From assembly GCF_947242115.1 (NCBI RefSeq), contig NC_074723.1:13765501-13829500 (forward strand): a stretch of DNA of 64,000 bases. The letters run 5' to 3'. Made by a program: the position numbers and the translations under genes. Positions 15,301-27,700 of the stretch are shown one piece after another. This DNA is from Biomphalaria glabrata (Eukaryota; Mollusca; Gastropoda; Planorbidae). Numbering within the stretch: the first letter of the stretch is position 1; each line of letters starts with the position of its first letter. Under the pieces are notes generated by a model that saw only the letters and a list, made by a program, of their open reading frames with translations, was not told the origin of the DNA and ran no database searches.

Positions 15301-18300
15301 TCTCTCAAAAGATGTGACTATACATATAATAGTATTATTACTTAAATTTTAAAAGATTTTTACAAATCTTTTTTTGAGGGAAAGGGCGTAATGTCACAGT
15401 CTTAGTTAATAGTTTAAAAGACACGTGGAATTCCTGATGTAGAAAACAGGAAGTAGAATGAAAAGTTGACTTTGAGTTCAGTCAAGTCAAGTAAGTAAGG
15501 TCTTGCTCCCGGTCCAGGAAGGTTGGACGTTTCTTCCTGGACACTTGTATTTATGTATATAGCATGAAAGTCAATGGACTAATGATTGTTGCTCAATAAT
15601 ATTTGAGAGCTGATTTCATAATGTGCTTATTGGATATTAAAGTATTATTCGTATTTCAATGGATATCTATAGTTGAAGCTCCAGTGTCACTAGTAGTAAT
15701 TGTTCTTATTGTTACCCGCTGAGATGCGGACGTGATTTGTTGTTAACGTATTGGATACTTTTGATACCGCTGTTATGCGGATAGGATTATCATTTCTTGA
15801 CTTGTAACACTAACAAGGAGTGCAGTATATTATTATTATGTTGTAAATAAAATCTTCATGTTGTCTGCTGAACGGACTTGAGTCAGTCGTATAGTGTTTG
15901 TCTCGTCACGTGTCTAGAGCACTTCAGGAAGTAAGAACCCAGTATTACACCATTCAATCAGTCTCTAATATTCGTAATATCATGCATTGACAGTGTTGGA
16001 GCAACCATTTTTATTTGTCAAATGTATGTCATAAAATAAGAAATTCAAAATAAAAAAATTAAGTACTTATGAATGCAACAGATGTCTATAGTAGTATAGT
16101 AAACTGAAATTATGCACTTTGAAATTTATAAACAAAATATGCCAAATGTTTAACAGGCAGTTTGTATTAAACAACAGCATTAGAATAAATTATTGGAGTG
16201 CATGCATGCAGCCTTGACTGACCTGCATGGCCATGAGTTGGTATGTAACACAAGCTCTCTATAATTCTCTTGATTAATATTGTTGTAACCCTATAGGCGA
16301 TGCGATAGGGTTAACTGTGTACGATCAGCTGACACATGTGACAAGGCCAGTAAGACAATTTATCATGCTATGTCTATGGACATTGGACAGTACTGGTATG
16401 AACTTTGCACGTAAATGTGACCAGTGTTATTAAAACCTTTACACCAAAATTCATCAACGACTCTTCTATCTTAGAAAGCTAAGAAAATTTAAAATCGACA
16501 AAACAATACTTAAACTTTTCTATACAGCAACCATCAGCAGTCTAATTAACTTAGCCATCACCTGCTGGTATGGTAATACTTAACTGGCACAAAGACATGG
16601 ACTAAATAGACTAATAAAAAAGCATCGTATATATTACTCGAGAACAGCTACCACCTCTTGAAGAACCTTTTCATGAAAGATGCCTTTCTAAAACACATAG
16701 ATTCTCAAAGACAACCTGTATCCATTAAACGACTGTTACAACAGATCTGAACGAAGTGGGCGTGTCATCTCCATCTATATATATAATTCTCTTCTTCCCT
16801 AAACAGGTCAAACAAGAAGTAAAGGAAAGATCACTCTCTTATTTCTGCGGATAGTCACCCCACGAAAAAAAACAAGAAAGGGTAGAGAACACGTTTTAAC
16901 AGCTCGCTACGGATGGCTGCGCGCTGGACTGTCAAACCCTGCCCGCTCCCATCCCATGCGGGAGGTTTGGACTAGGAAGTAAACTATCGTCAACTCTGAA
17001 GGAACATCCGAAACATGTAAAACATTTTACAAACACTAAATAGCAGAGCCTGACTTAAGCATTGTGGGGCCCTATTCGAAACGGATTTCGCGGGGCCAAG
17101 TTTGGGTAGGGAAGCAGAGAATAAGTGAAATTTAAGAGTTAAATTAAAAGAGTTAAAGTATAAAGTCGTCTATGCATTTTATTCATTCTTTACTACGTAC
17201 AGAATTACTTTACGAGCCTTGCGTGTAGCAAAGTCATACAGTATATCATAATAATTATGTTTCCCACATAGATCCCGATCAATAGCAAGAAATACCAAAT
17301 GTTTCAATCTATCTTTGAGAATTGTTGACATCAAGTAATTCTTCATTAGTTTGACGCGCGAGAAGCTTCTTTCACCTGATTACACAATTACGGCTAATGC
17401 ATAATGCCGTTTTTATTAATAGCGCGTAGGATTGACGTTTTCCATATTGAATGACACCCCAAAATGACAATTTTTTCTATGTATTTCCGTATATTTTAAG
17501 GATTTTTTCGTATATTTTGCAATTTCGGGAGATTTCCAGGAGCTCCTGGTAAATCGACAGGAGTGCGCGGGAAATCAGTTCTAAGTTATAAAATGGTTTA
17601 ATTTAATAATTTATACACCTTGAATTAGCGCGGGTTCCATGAAAATGCGGATCCTTCGGTCACATAGGTTGCAGTGGCCTAAGACCGGCCCTGCAAAATA
17701 GCGGTGTATGCTATGCCGCCGATTGACTAGTTAGAACTAAAACAGAAAGATTTTAAAACTCCTTTATCCCACTTTCGTCAGTGTTACAATGTCATCCATC
17801 TGTCGTCATCGAGAAGTACATAAAAGTCTAATTCACAAAGCGCTGGTTGTGAGTGTGAATGTGTTTCGTGTGTGAATGTTGTTCGTATTCGCATCTATAA
17901 TGTTATTGTTACAGTTGAGGTGGTCAATTGTAGTCAAAATGAATTTCCATTTGATTGGACCAAAAAAAAATATTTAATTTTATCTTATGGTCAAAGCCTT
18001 CGTGGACCAGAGACAGAGTGTGTAAGGCAGTTGAGTACAGAACAGCGAGAAGACCAGGACTGTTAGTCCGCCATGATGCCGGTCCTGGTGGCGTCCTCGA
18101 GTGAAACGTACGAGTCCAGGATGACATAGAGAGACAGTAGAGTTTAGTACGGTGATGTACAAGAAAGCATTTAAAGTTAGTGTAGCCAATTGTGTTGTAT
18201 TGGCTGTTGATGTATTTGTGATTAAACCGCCACATTGTTATTTGAAATTCTTGTTGTCAAGTTCTTGTGTTAGATGTCTTGAGTTTACAGTAGGCCTGGT

Positions 18301-18721
18301 AGAGAAAATCGTAACACTGGTTTCTAGAAGTGGGATTTCTTGTTGCTTCAGTAAAACTGCTTGATGAACCTGATCTAAAAGAATTGAAACAAGAGAGTCA
18401 ATGTCGTGGACTGAAATGCTTTGAAAGAAACGAAGAAACTCTTAAAGAACGCCTTCAACAAGTTTGCTGGACGAAGATGAAGGTCCGGACTTTTCTCTGT
18501 TCGAAGTACAACCAGATATTAGAGAGCTCATGAGCGCCGTGAAAGAACTGATGAACTAGCTCCAGATACAGTTGGTTGGAAGAGGTCAACAAACAGTTCT
18601 GTACCATGATTAGACAGATAGGTGCAAGTACCTTGCTGAACAAGACCGATGAAACATTTGGTATCATGCAGAGCAAGACAGACGAGCCAATGGGTACCAT
18701 GAGTCCTTACGGATAATAAAG

Positions 18722-18760
<39 letters not shown>

Positions 18761-21700
18761 CTGCTGAACAAGACAGTTGAAACGTTTGGTACCATACTAA
18801 AAAAGACAGATGAAACAATCGGTACCATGCTGAACAAGACAGTTGAAACGTTTGGTACCATACTAAAAAAGACAGTTGAAACATTTGGTACCATACTGAA
18901 AAAGACAGATGAAACGTTTGGTACCCTGCTGAGCAAGACAGATGAAACAAATTGGTACCCTACTGAACAAGACAGATGAAACGTTTGGTACCCTACTGAA
19001 CAAGACAGATGAAACGTTTGGTACCCTGCTGAGCAAGGCAGATGAAACGTTTGGTACCATGCTGAGCAAGGCAGATGAAATGTTTGGTACCATGCTGAGC
19101 AAGGCAGATGAAACGTTTGGTACCCTGCTGAACAAGACAGATGAAACGTTTGGTACCATACTAAAAAAGACAGATGAAATGTTTGGTACCATACTAAAAA
19201 AGACAGATGAAACAATCGGTACCATGCTGAACAAGACAGTTGAAACGTTTGGTACCATACTAAAAAAGACAGATGAAACAATCGGTACCATGCTGAGCAA
19301 GGCAGATGAAATGTTTGGTACCATGCTGAGCAAGGCAGATGAAATGTTTGGTACCATGCTGAGCAAGACAGATGAAACAATCGGTACCATGCTGAGCAAG
19401 GCAGATGAAATGTTTGGTACCATGCTGAGCAAGACAGATGAAACAATCGGTACCATGCTGAGCAAGACAGATGAAATGTTTGGTACCATACTGAGCAAGG
19501 CAGATGAAATGTTTGGTACCACACTAAAAAAGACAGATGAAACAATCGGTACCATGCTGAACGAGACAGATGAAATGTTTGGTACCATGCTGAGCAAGGC
19601 AGATGAAATGTTTGGTACCACACTAAAAAAGACAGATGAAACAATCGGTACCATGCTGAGCAAGGCAGATGAAATGTTTGGTACCATGCTGAGCAAGGCA
19701 GATGAAATGTTTGGTACCATGCTGAGCAAGACAGATGAAACTATCGGTACCATGCTGAGCAAGACAGATGAAATGTTTGGTACCACACTAAAAAAGACAG
19801 ATGAAACAATCGGTACCATGCTGAACAAGACAGATGAAATGTTTGGTACCATACTAAAAAAGACAGATGAAACAATCGGTACCATGCTGAGCAAGACAGA
19901 TGAAATGTTTGGTACCATACTAAAAAAGACAGATGAAATGTTTGGTACCATACTAAAAAAGACAGATGAAATGTTTGGTACCATACTAAAAAAGACAGAT
20001 GAAACTATCGGTACCATGCTGAGCAAGACAGATGAAATGTTTGGTACCATACTAAAAAAGACAGATGAAATGTTTGGTACCATACTAAAAAAGACAGATG
20101 AAATGTTTGGTACCATACTAAAAAAGACAGATGAAACTATCGGTACCATGCTGAGCAAGACAGATGAAATGTTTGGTACCATACTAAAAAAGACAGATGA
20201 AATGTTTGGTACCATACTAAAAAAGACAGATGAACTGTTTGGTACCATACTAAAAAAGACAGATGAAACAATCGGTACCATGCTGAGCAAGACAGATGAA
20301 ATGTTTGGTACCATACTAAAAAAGACAGATGAAATGTTTGGTACCATACTAAAAAAGACAGATGAAACAATCGGTACCATGCTGAGCAAGTCAGGTGAAA
20401 TGTTTGGTACCATGCTGAGCAAGGCAGATGAAATGTTTGGTACCATGCTGAGCAAGACAGATGAAACTATCGGTACCATGCTGAGCAAGACAGATGAAAT
20501 GTTTGGTACCACACTAAAAAAGACAGATGAAACAATCGGTACCATGCTGAACAAGACAGATGAAATGTTTGGTACCATACTAAAAAAGACAGATGAAATG
20601 TTTGGTACCATACTAAAAAAGACAGATGAAATGTTTGGTTCCATACTAAAAAAGACAGATGAAACTATCGGTACCATACTAAAAAAGACAGATGAAATGT
20701 TTGGTACCATACTAAAAAAGACAGATGAAACTATCGGTACCATGCTGAGCAAGACAGATGAAATGTTTGGTACCATACTAAAAAAGACAGATGAAACTAT
20801 CGGTACCATGCTGAACAAGACAGATGAAATGTTTGGTACCATACTAAAAAAGACAGATGAAACAATCGGTACCATGCTGAGCAAGACAGATGAAATGTTT
20901 GGTACCATACTAAAAAAGACAGATGAAATGTTTGGTACCATACTAAAAAAGACAGATGAAATGTTTGGTACCATACTAAAAAAGACAGATGAAATGTTTG
21001 GTACCATGCTGAACAAGACAGATGAAATGTTTAGTACCATACTAAAAAAGACAGATGAAACAATCGGTACCATGCTGAACAAGACAGATGAAATGTTCGG
21101 TATCATACTAAAAAAGACAGATGAAATGTTTGGTACCATGCTGAACAAGACAGATGAAATGTTTGGTACCATACTAAAAAAGACAGATGAAATGTTTGGT
21201 ACCATGCTGAACAAGACAGATGAAATGTTCGGTACCATACTAAAAAAGACAGATGAAATGTTTGGTACCATGCTGAACAAGACAGATGAAACAATCGGTA
21301 CCATGCTGAACAAGACAGATGAAATGTTTGGTACCATACTAAAAAAGGCAGATGAAATGTTTGGTACCATGCTGAGCAAGGCAGATGAAACAATCGGTAC
21401 CATACTGAGCAAGGCAGATGAAATGTTCGGTACCATACTGAGCAAGGCAGATGAAATGTTCGGTACCATACTGAGCAAGGCAGATGAAACAATCGGTACC
21501 ATGCTGAGCAAGACAGATGAAACAATCGGTACCATACTGAGCAAGGCAGATGAAATGTTCGGTACCATACTGAGCAAGGCAGATGAAACAATCGGTACCA
21601 TGCTGAGCAAGACAGATGAAACAATCGGTACCATGCTGAGCAAGGCAGATGAAATGTTCGGTACCATACTGAGCAAGGCAGATGAAACAATCGGTACCAT

Positions 21701-24700
21701 GCTGAGCAAGGCAGATGAAATGTTCGGTACCATACTGAGCAAGGCAGATGAAACAATCGGTACCATGCTGAGCAAGGCAGATGAAATGTTCGGTACCATA
21801 CTGAGCAAGGCAGATGAAACAATCGGTACCATACTGAGCAAGGCAGATGAAACAATCGGTACCATGCTGAGCAAGACAGATAAAACAATCGGTACCATGC
21901 TGAGCAAGGCAGATGAAACAATGGGTACCATGCTGAGCAAGGCAGATGAAACAATCGGTACCATACTGAGCAAGGCAGATGAAATGTTCGGTACCATGCT
22001 GAGCAAGGCAGATGAAACAATCGGTACCATGCTGAGCAAGGCAGATGAAACAATCGGTACCATACTGAGCAAGGCAGATGAAATGTTCGGTACCATGCTG
22101 AGCAAGGCAGATGAAACAATCGGTACCATGCTGAGCAAGGCAGATGAAACAATCGGTACCATGCTGAGCAAGGCAGATGAAACAATCGGTACCATGCTGA
22201 GCAAGACAGATAAAACAATCGGTACCATGCTGAGCAAGGCAGATGAAACAATGGGTACCATGCTGAGCAAGGCAGATGAAACAATCGGTACCATACTGAG
22301 CAAGGCAGATGAAACAATCGGTACCATGCTGAGCAAGGCAGATGAAACAATCGGTACCATGCTGAGCAAGGCAGATGAAACAATCGGTACCATGCTGAGC
22401 AAGGCAGATGAAACAATCGGTACCATGCTGAGCAAGGCAGATGAAACAATCGGTACCATGCTGAGCAAGGCAGATGAAACAATCGGTACCATGCTGAGCA
22501 AGGCAGATGAAACAATCGGTACCATGCTGAGCAAGGCAGATGAAACAATCGGTACCATGCTGAGCAAGGCAGATGAAACAATCGGTACCATGCTGAGCAA
22601 GGCAGATGAAACAATCGGTACCATGCTGAGCAAGGCAGATGAAACAATCGGTACCATGCTGAGCAAGGCAGATGAAACAATCGGTACCATGCTGAGCAAG
22701 GCAGATGAAACAATCGGTACCATGCTGAGCAAGGCAGATGAAACAATCGGTACCATGCTGAGCAAGGCAGATGAAACAATCGGTACCATGCTGAGCAAGG
22801 CAGATGAAACAATCGGTACCATGCTGAGCAAGGCAGATGAAACAATCGGTACCATACTGAGCAAGGCAGATGAAACAATCGGTACCATGCTGAGCAAGAC
22901 AGATAAAACAATCGGTACCATGCTGAGCAAGACAGATAAAACAATCGGTACCATGCTGAGCAAGGCAGATGAAACAATCGGTACCATACTGAGCAAGGCA
23001 GATGAAACAATCGGTACCATGCTGAGCAAGGCAGATGAAACAATCGGTACCATACTGAGCAAGGCAGATGAAATGTTCGGTACCATACTGAGCAAGGCAG
23101 ATGAAACAATCGGTACCATGCTGAGCAAGACAGATAAAACAATCGGTACCATGCTGAGCAAGGCAGATGAAATGTTTGGTACCATACTCGGCAAGACAGA
23201 TGAAACGTTTGGACCATGATGTACAAGACAGAAGAACAGATGGCTACCATATCGAGAGGTATAAACAATCCGTTACTAGACGGAGACGCTGTTGATGATA
23301 GCGCTGTCTATGACTGTGATATCGAGCCGTGCAAGCTTGGCTTCCATGACAAGAAGCCAGACATTTGTTGTGACAACGCTGGGCACAGATGTGTCCACGT
23401 GATTCCTGCCTGCACAAAGGCGTTCAACAAGAACTGTGCTGATGGAGCCGCGCAGGGAGAGCGCGAGCAAACTTACCAACCAAGTCTTGACCAAACGGCG
23501 ATGAGACCGGGACTGTTAGTCGGCCATGAAGTCAGTCCTGGTGAAACGTAGGAGTCCAGGATGACATAGAAAGACAATAGAGTTTAGTACGGTGATGTAC
23601 AAGAAAGCATTTAAAGTTAGTGTAGCCAATTGTGTTGTATTGGCTGTTGATGTATTTGTGATTAAATCGCCACTTTGTTACTTGAAACTCTTGTTGTCAA
23701 GTTCTTGTGTTAGATGTGTTGTGTGTTGAGCAATGTTGACAGAAGGCCTGGTTAAGAAGATCGTAACAATATTATTTTATATAGCCTACATAACAATGTA
23801 ATATCCATGACTCAAAAGGACACTGAAGTGGTTATAGTGATGAAATAAAAATTATATTATAAAAAGGATAATACATCAATGATAGACCTAAATGATGATT
23901 AATTTCCCATACAGTGTGTTGTTAACAGTATTAGGGTTGTGATCTTAATGATTGACCTAGCCAATACAATATAGGATAAAAACCTCATAGTAAACTACCA
24001 CTTCAGAAACATTAAGAACTGCTGATAGTGCTTGAAGAAGAATTTATTTCCCTTTATCTAGAAGACATACTTAAACAGTCCTAATCCTTGAAACTGGTCC
24101 ATTCATTTGGGTGGAGACTCAAAGGGACTTATTGATTTTCTCTGTGTGTATGAAAAGAAAAATCAATCTACAGGTAACTGAAAGATTTTTTTAAAACAGA
24201 AATGATTTACAGGTTTGGAGAGTATAGACCTCGTAATGCGGCAATGCATTTGTTGCTATTGAAATTACAATGAACTCTTTTACTGTTAAGAACACACAAA
24301 AATAGATTGTTTGTTTTTCTCATGCATAATTTACATGTTTTGGTATCTGTAGTACAGTTTCAAGTCAATACATATTATACTATATTTCTCAATTTGAAAA
24401 AGAAAGATGTTAAAATATAAATTTTTATAGAAATTTAAGTTGAATATTATATGTACAATTTAAATATATTTTTCTTGCTATAAATCTACATGGCCATGTC
24501 TTTTTAACCCTTAATTATCTCATTTTTATATTTTAAAAATATAAACATCAGAAATGTCTCTAGGCAGTATACATTTTGGAAATATGACTACTCAATTAAG
24601 ACCTAAGCTTCATTATTATAAACAGGCAAAAATTTTTTTAAAAAATTTTTCAACTCTTTCTATCCGTAATTATTTTTTCCACGTTTCAACGGAATTGTTC

Positions 24701-27700
24701 ATTTTGCTCATTATTATTTCACTATCCTGCAATGCTTATGCTTCAATAATTTTGTCGTTTGTTATCAGAAAATGTTTTATTTGGTATAGAATTTAAGGGG
24801 AATGCATGCCCATTTTATATAACATGAAATAAAGTTTATAAACTTATATGTTAATTTAATTTAATAAGGTCAAATCAACGGTGGTATCGTCAATTAGGAG
24901 AGAAATAGTTAAACAAAGCTTATATTAAGAAAGACTGTATCAATTTAGAATAAGTTATGTAATTAAATCTGTAAGATCTAGACTAAGAAAGATAAATGTG
25001 GGCAATTTTTACCAATTGTTTTTGGCTAGCACAATTTCAAGCTTTTAGCTTAGCTTTCTAAATGGGCTATAATCCAATTATTTGTCTGCACCAGTTGGGA
25101 AAGAGGTGGGGAGAAAAATGGGTGAATCTGGGTGAATGTTGCCATGATTACTTTTTAAATGCATTTTATAGACAAAAAAAGGTGTACAGCTTGAATTTGA
25201 CCTTGAGGGCTCAAGCCTTAGCAAGCAATACACTAACCACATAGTATAAAGGGGACTAATTCAACTTTTATCACTACATCTGTACAATTTCTTTCTCTTG
25301 CTTGATACCAAGCAAAATAATTAATTGCCAATAGTTAATTTACTAATTGGTTAATCTTTTTATTGATTCTTGTTTTTGTCAGGTATAACAAATAATTGTG
25401 CAAAATTTCAACTTGATCTAAGATTGGGTGTGGGAGAAATAACATGTACAGTTTTTGTACCAGACAAACAAACAGACAGATTGAGTTGACACAAGCTTTG
25501 TAATACATAAAAAAATCTTTAAAAAGTATTAAACATCTATTGGTAAAAAAAACACAATTAAAAGATTATGGCCCAAAAGTAAAGTACCCATATCAGACCT
25601 TACTATTTCTAGGGCAGATGACATAAAGGTTATCTGTTTCTAAGATCTATGGTTAACACAATGACCAACCACCTTTACTTTCCACAACTAATGTCAGGTA
25701 ATCCTACTATGCCATCCAGAAATTCAAAGCTCCAGTTTTCACCATGATTTTAACCCCAAATCCCTTGATTCAGAAACCAAGCACTTAACACTCAGCCACC
25801 ACATCCTAAAAGATTTTACATAATGAGCAACAATTATCTCATAATCTCATATATCTTCTATGAGGAGATGTGCCAAGAAATTGGTGGTGGCCAAAGACAG
25901 TGAGATCAACAAAGTTGTTTCTAAAATTTTCCCAAAACATACAAAATAAGTTCTAGTCAAATAATCTAACAAGCTTTATATTGTTATTAGAAAAACAAAT
26001 TTAGCAAACATTCTTATTGGGTAAAATTTGGTTGTTCTGTTAATTATGAATGACATCTGAGCAAGAAGGTTGTGACAAAATGATTTTGAATCATTGTAAG
26101 TTTTCCTTTCAAATTATATTCAACTACACCTTGATATTATTTCCATATCAACATTACAATTACATGGTTAAAAAAACAACAACAAATGTACACAAAAATA
26201 ATAAAATAGCCAAACATTTTAAAATTCCTCATTTCAATTCCTAATTTGGCTTGCTCACTCATTCATATCTGAGCATAATTAAATAAATGAAGTAAGGGCT
26301 TTGCAAAATATCTAACAGTTTAAACAAATACTGTAGAAATAAGCCTACTAACCTGTGGTTGACTGTCTAGTTGTAGCTCAAATGGTTGCCCATTATAACT
26401 GAACCTCACATGATCGCCAGGAGCTAATCTAACAGCTGCATTCTGTATCCGCACATCATTTACATACGTTCCTTGGGCAGTGTTCAGATCTTGAATTATG
26501 AAGCAGTCATCAAGTTCATTGTACTCCAAGACACAGTGTTGATAATCCACACCAGGTAGCTTTAAATAAACAATATATTTTTTCAAAAGGAATTATTATT
26601 GAGTTGTAAAATATTCATACTTGTTAAATTATTTTTTTTAATTTTGTCATATATAAATATAAATATATCAAAAATGGGCAAAAAGTGAGTTATCCCAAAA
26701 AGAAATGTTTTTAAAAAAATGTTCTTTAAATTTTAATTTCTTTATTTACTACTTTTAACAAGGAACATTTCAAAATTGACTGTCATATACTATAATTTAT
26801 TTGTTTAATACTATCTAAAAAACAACAATAGAAGAAAAACATACAAACAAGAAGGTGTTCTACAGTAGACAAATTCAGTATTAATGAACATTTAGTGAAC
26901 TATGAAATTGTTGGTATTTTATCAAATGTTGAAATTAAATACACCAACCAGTTAATTTTTAGAATAAAATAGAATTCAAAATTAAAGAATGGGTCAATTA
27001 ATCAAAGCCAAATATATTCTTTTAGTATCCTAACAAAGTGAATAAAGACATGTAGCCACTATAAAAATGATAACTTCCTTTACTTTGGTTATTACATCCC
27101 GACAGACTTATTTCTATAGCCAAGGATGTTGTTATGTCAATAGCAAAATGGTTAAGTTCTTAATATGCAACAATATCAATCTCTCCAACTGTAAGCTCAT
27201 TGGCTGACACTAAGATGTCACATCTTATAATGACGTACAAAGAGAGGGTTGTCCAAAGAAAAACTGGCTGGACAATGTAAAAGAATGGACCGGCCTCTCT
27301 CTTGATACCCTACTAAGAACAGCTGCTGAGAGGTAAAAGTGGAGGGATTTGGTTATGTGAACTGTCACAGCAACCCTATGACGAAAGTCAAGAGAAAGAT
27401 GAGATATGTGTCTTGCTTAGTAATAAAATAAACAAGTTGACCCGCAGAGTAGCATATGCCCCCCCCCCTCTTTTTTTTTCTGAGCCTCGCTCTCTGTCAC
27501 CCCAAAAGTTACATGAAGTAACTCTAATCCGACTTGCAGAAACAAAGAGTTATCGTTCCATAACTTTTACATTGAGGTGTCCTGCATGGTTGGGCCACGA
27601 AAAGATTTATATATATAGATTGATTATGGCATTAACATAAAACTATTGAATTTTTTTTGGTTTGAACTTTTTGGTTTCCATGTTATTGTTGTAATATAGG

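Larger units (their letters stand above)
11040..15992 (+). mobile_element. Non-coding LTR retrotransposon derivative (LARD-like), young
   Basis: Two 601-bp LTRs at 11,256-11,856 and 15,392-15,992 begin TGTCACAG and end TGACA. By eye they differ at a single base. The 3' LTR is preceded by a purine tract (GAGGGAAAGGGCG), and the 5' LTR is followed after four T by TGGTGGCCAG, a possible primer-binding site. The 3.5-kb interior shows no gag or pol and contains two tandem arrays. Upstream of the 5' LTR, 11,040-11,255 repeats the internal sequence found before the 3' LTR, so the direct repeats are 817 bp. It looks structurally whole as a non-autonomous element and is recent. Confidence 0.8.
16430..17850 (+). 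mobile_element. LINE 3' fragment (RT C-terminus), interrupted by a Helitron
   Basis: Translation gives HQRLFYLRKLRKFKIDKTIL, KLFYTATISSLINLAITCWYG and ERCLSKTHRFSK, the post-RT region shared by CR1/Rex1-type LINEs (QRLYFLRRL, CWYG). The frame breaks at 16,773 and resumes at 17,731 with RTKTER and NSFIP, the expected next block (SGRRYRSIRTKTxRxKNSF). Removing 16,774-17,730 restores continuity. The copy also carries internal stops and is 5'-truncated, so it is inactive. Confidence 0.78.
18046..23768 (+). mobile_element. LTR-flanked element dominated by a 33-bp minisatellite (gag-bearing fossil)
   Basis: Direct repeats of about 260 bp begin TGTTAG and end CGTAACA, at about 18,060-18,318 and 23,514-23,768. 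The first is followed by CTGGTTTCTAGAAGTGGGAT, resembling a tRNA-Leu primer-binding site. The next segment encodes gag-like sequence with a SAP-like block (DLKELKQESQCRGLKCF) before the tandem array. About 300 bp of non-repeat sequence follows the array. No protease, reverse transcriptase or integrase is visible, so it resembles a gag-only, non-autonomous Ty3/Gypsy relative. It is broken. The two LTRs differ at more sites than those of the neighbouring LARD-like element, so it is older. Confidence 0.65.
23769..26352. other. FHAD1 intron 2, right part
   Basis: AT-rich sequence with a MITE-like element (24,651-24,912) and a minus-strand SINE-B copy (25,610-25,810). Nothing else is recognised. 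Confidence 0.5.

Noticed and set aside
18863-23194. Minus-strand 1,443-codon frame (and the 721-codon frame at 21,103-23,268) as a real gene
   Set aside because: It is the reverse reading of the 33-bp array. The 3n period keeps it open, and no start context, domain or splice structure supports it.
18632-23213. CRISPR-like array
   Set aside because: Repeats are contiguous, without unique spacers, and the DNA is eukaryotic.
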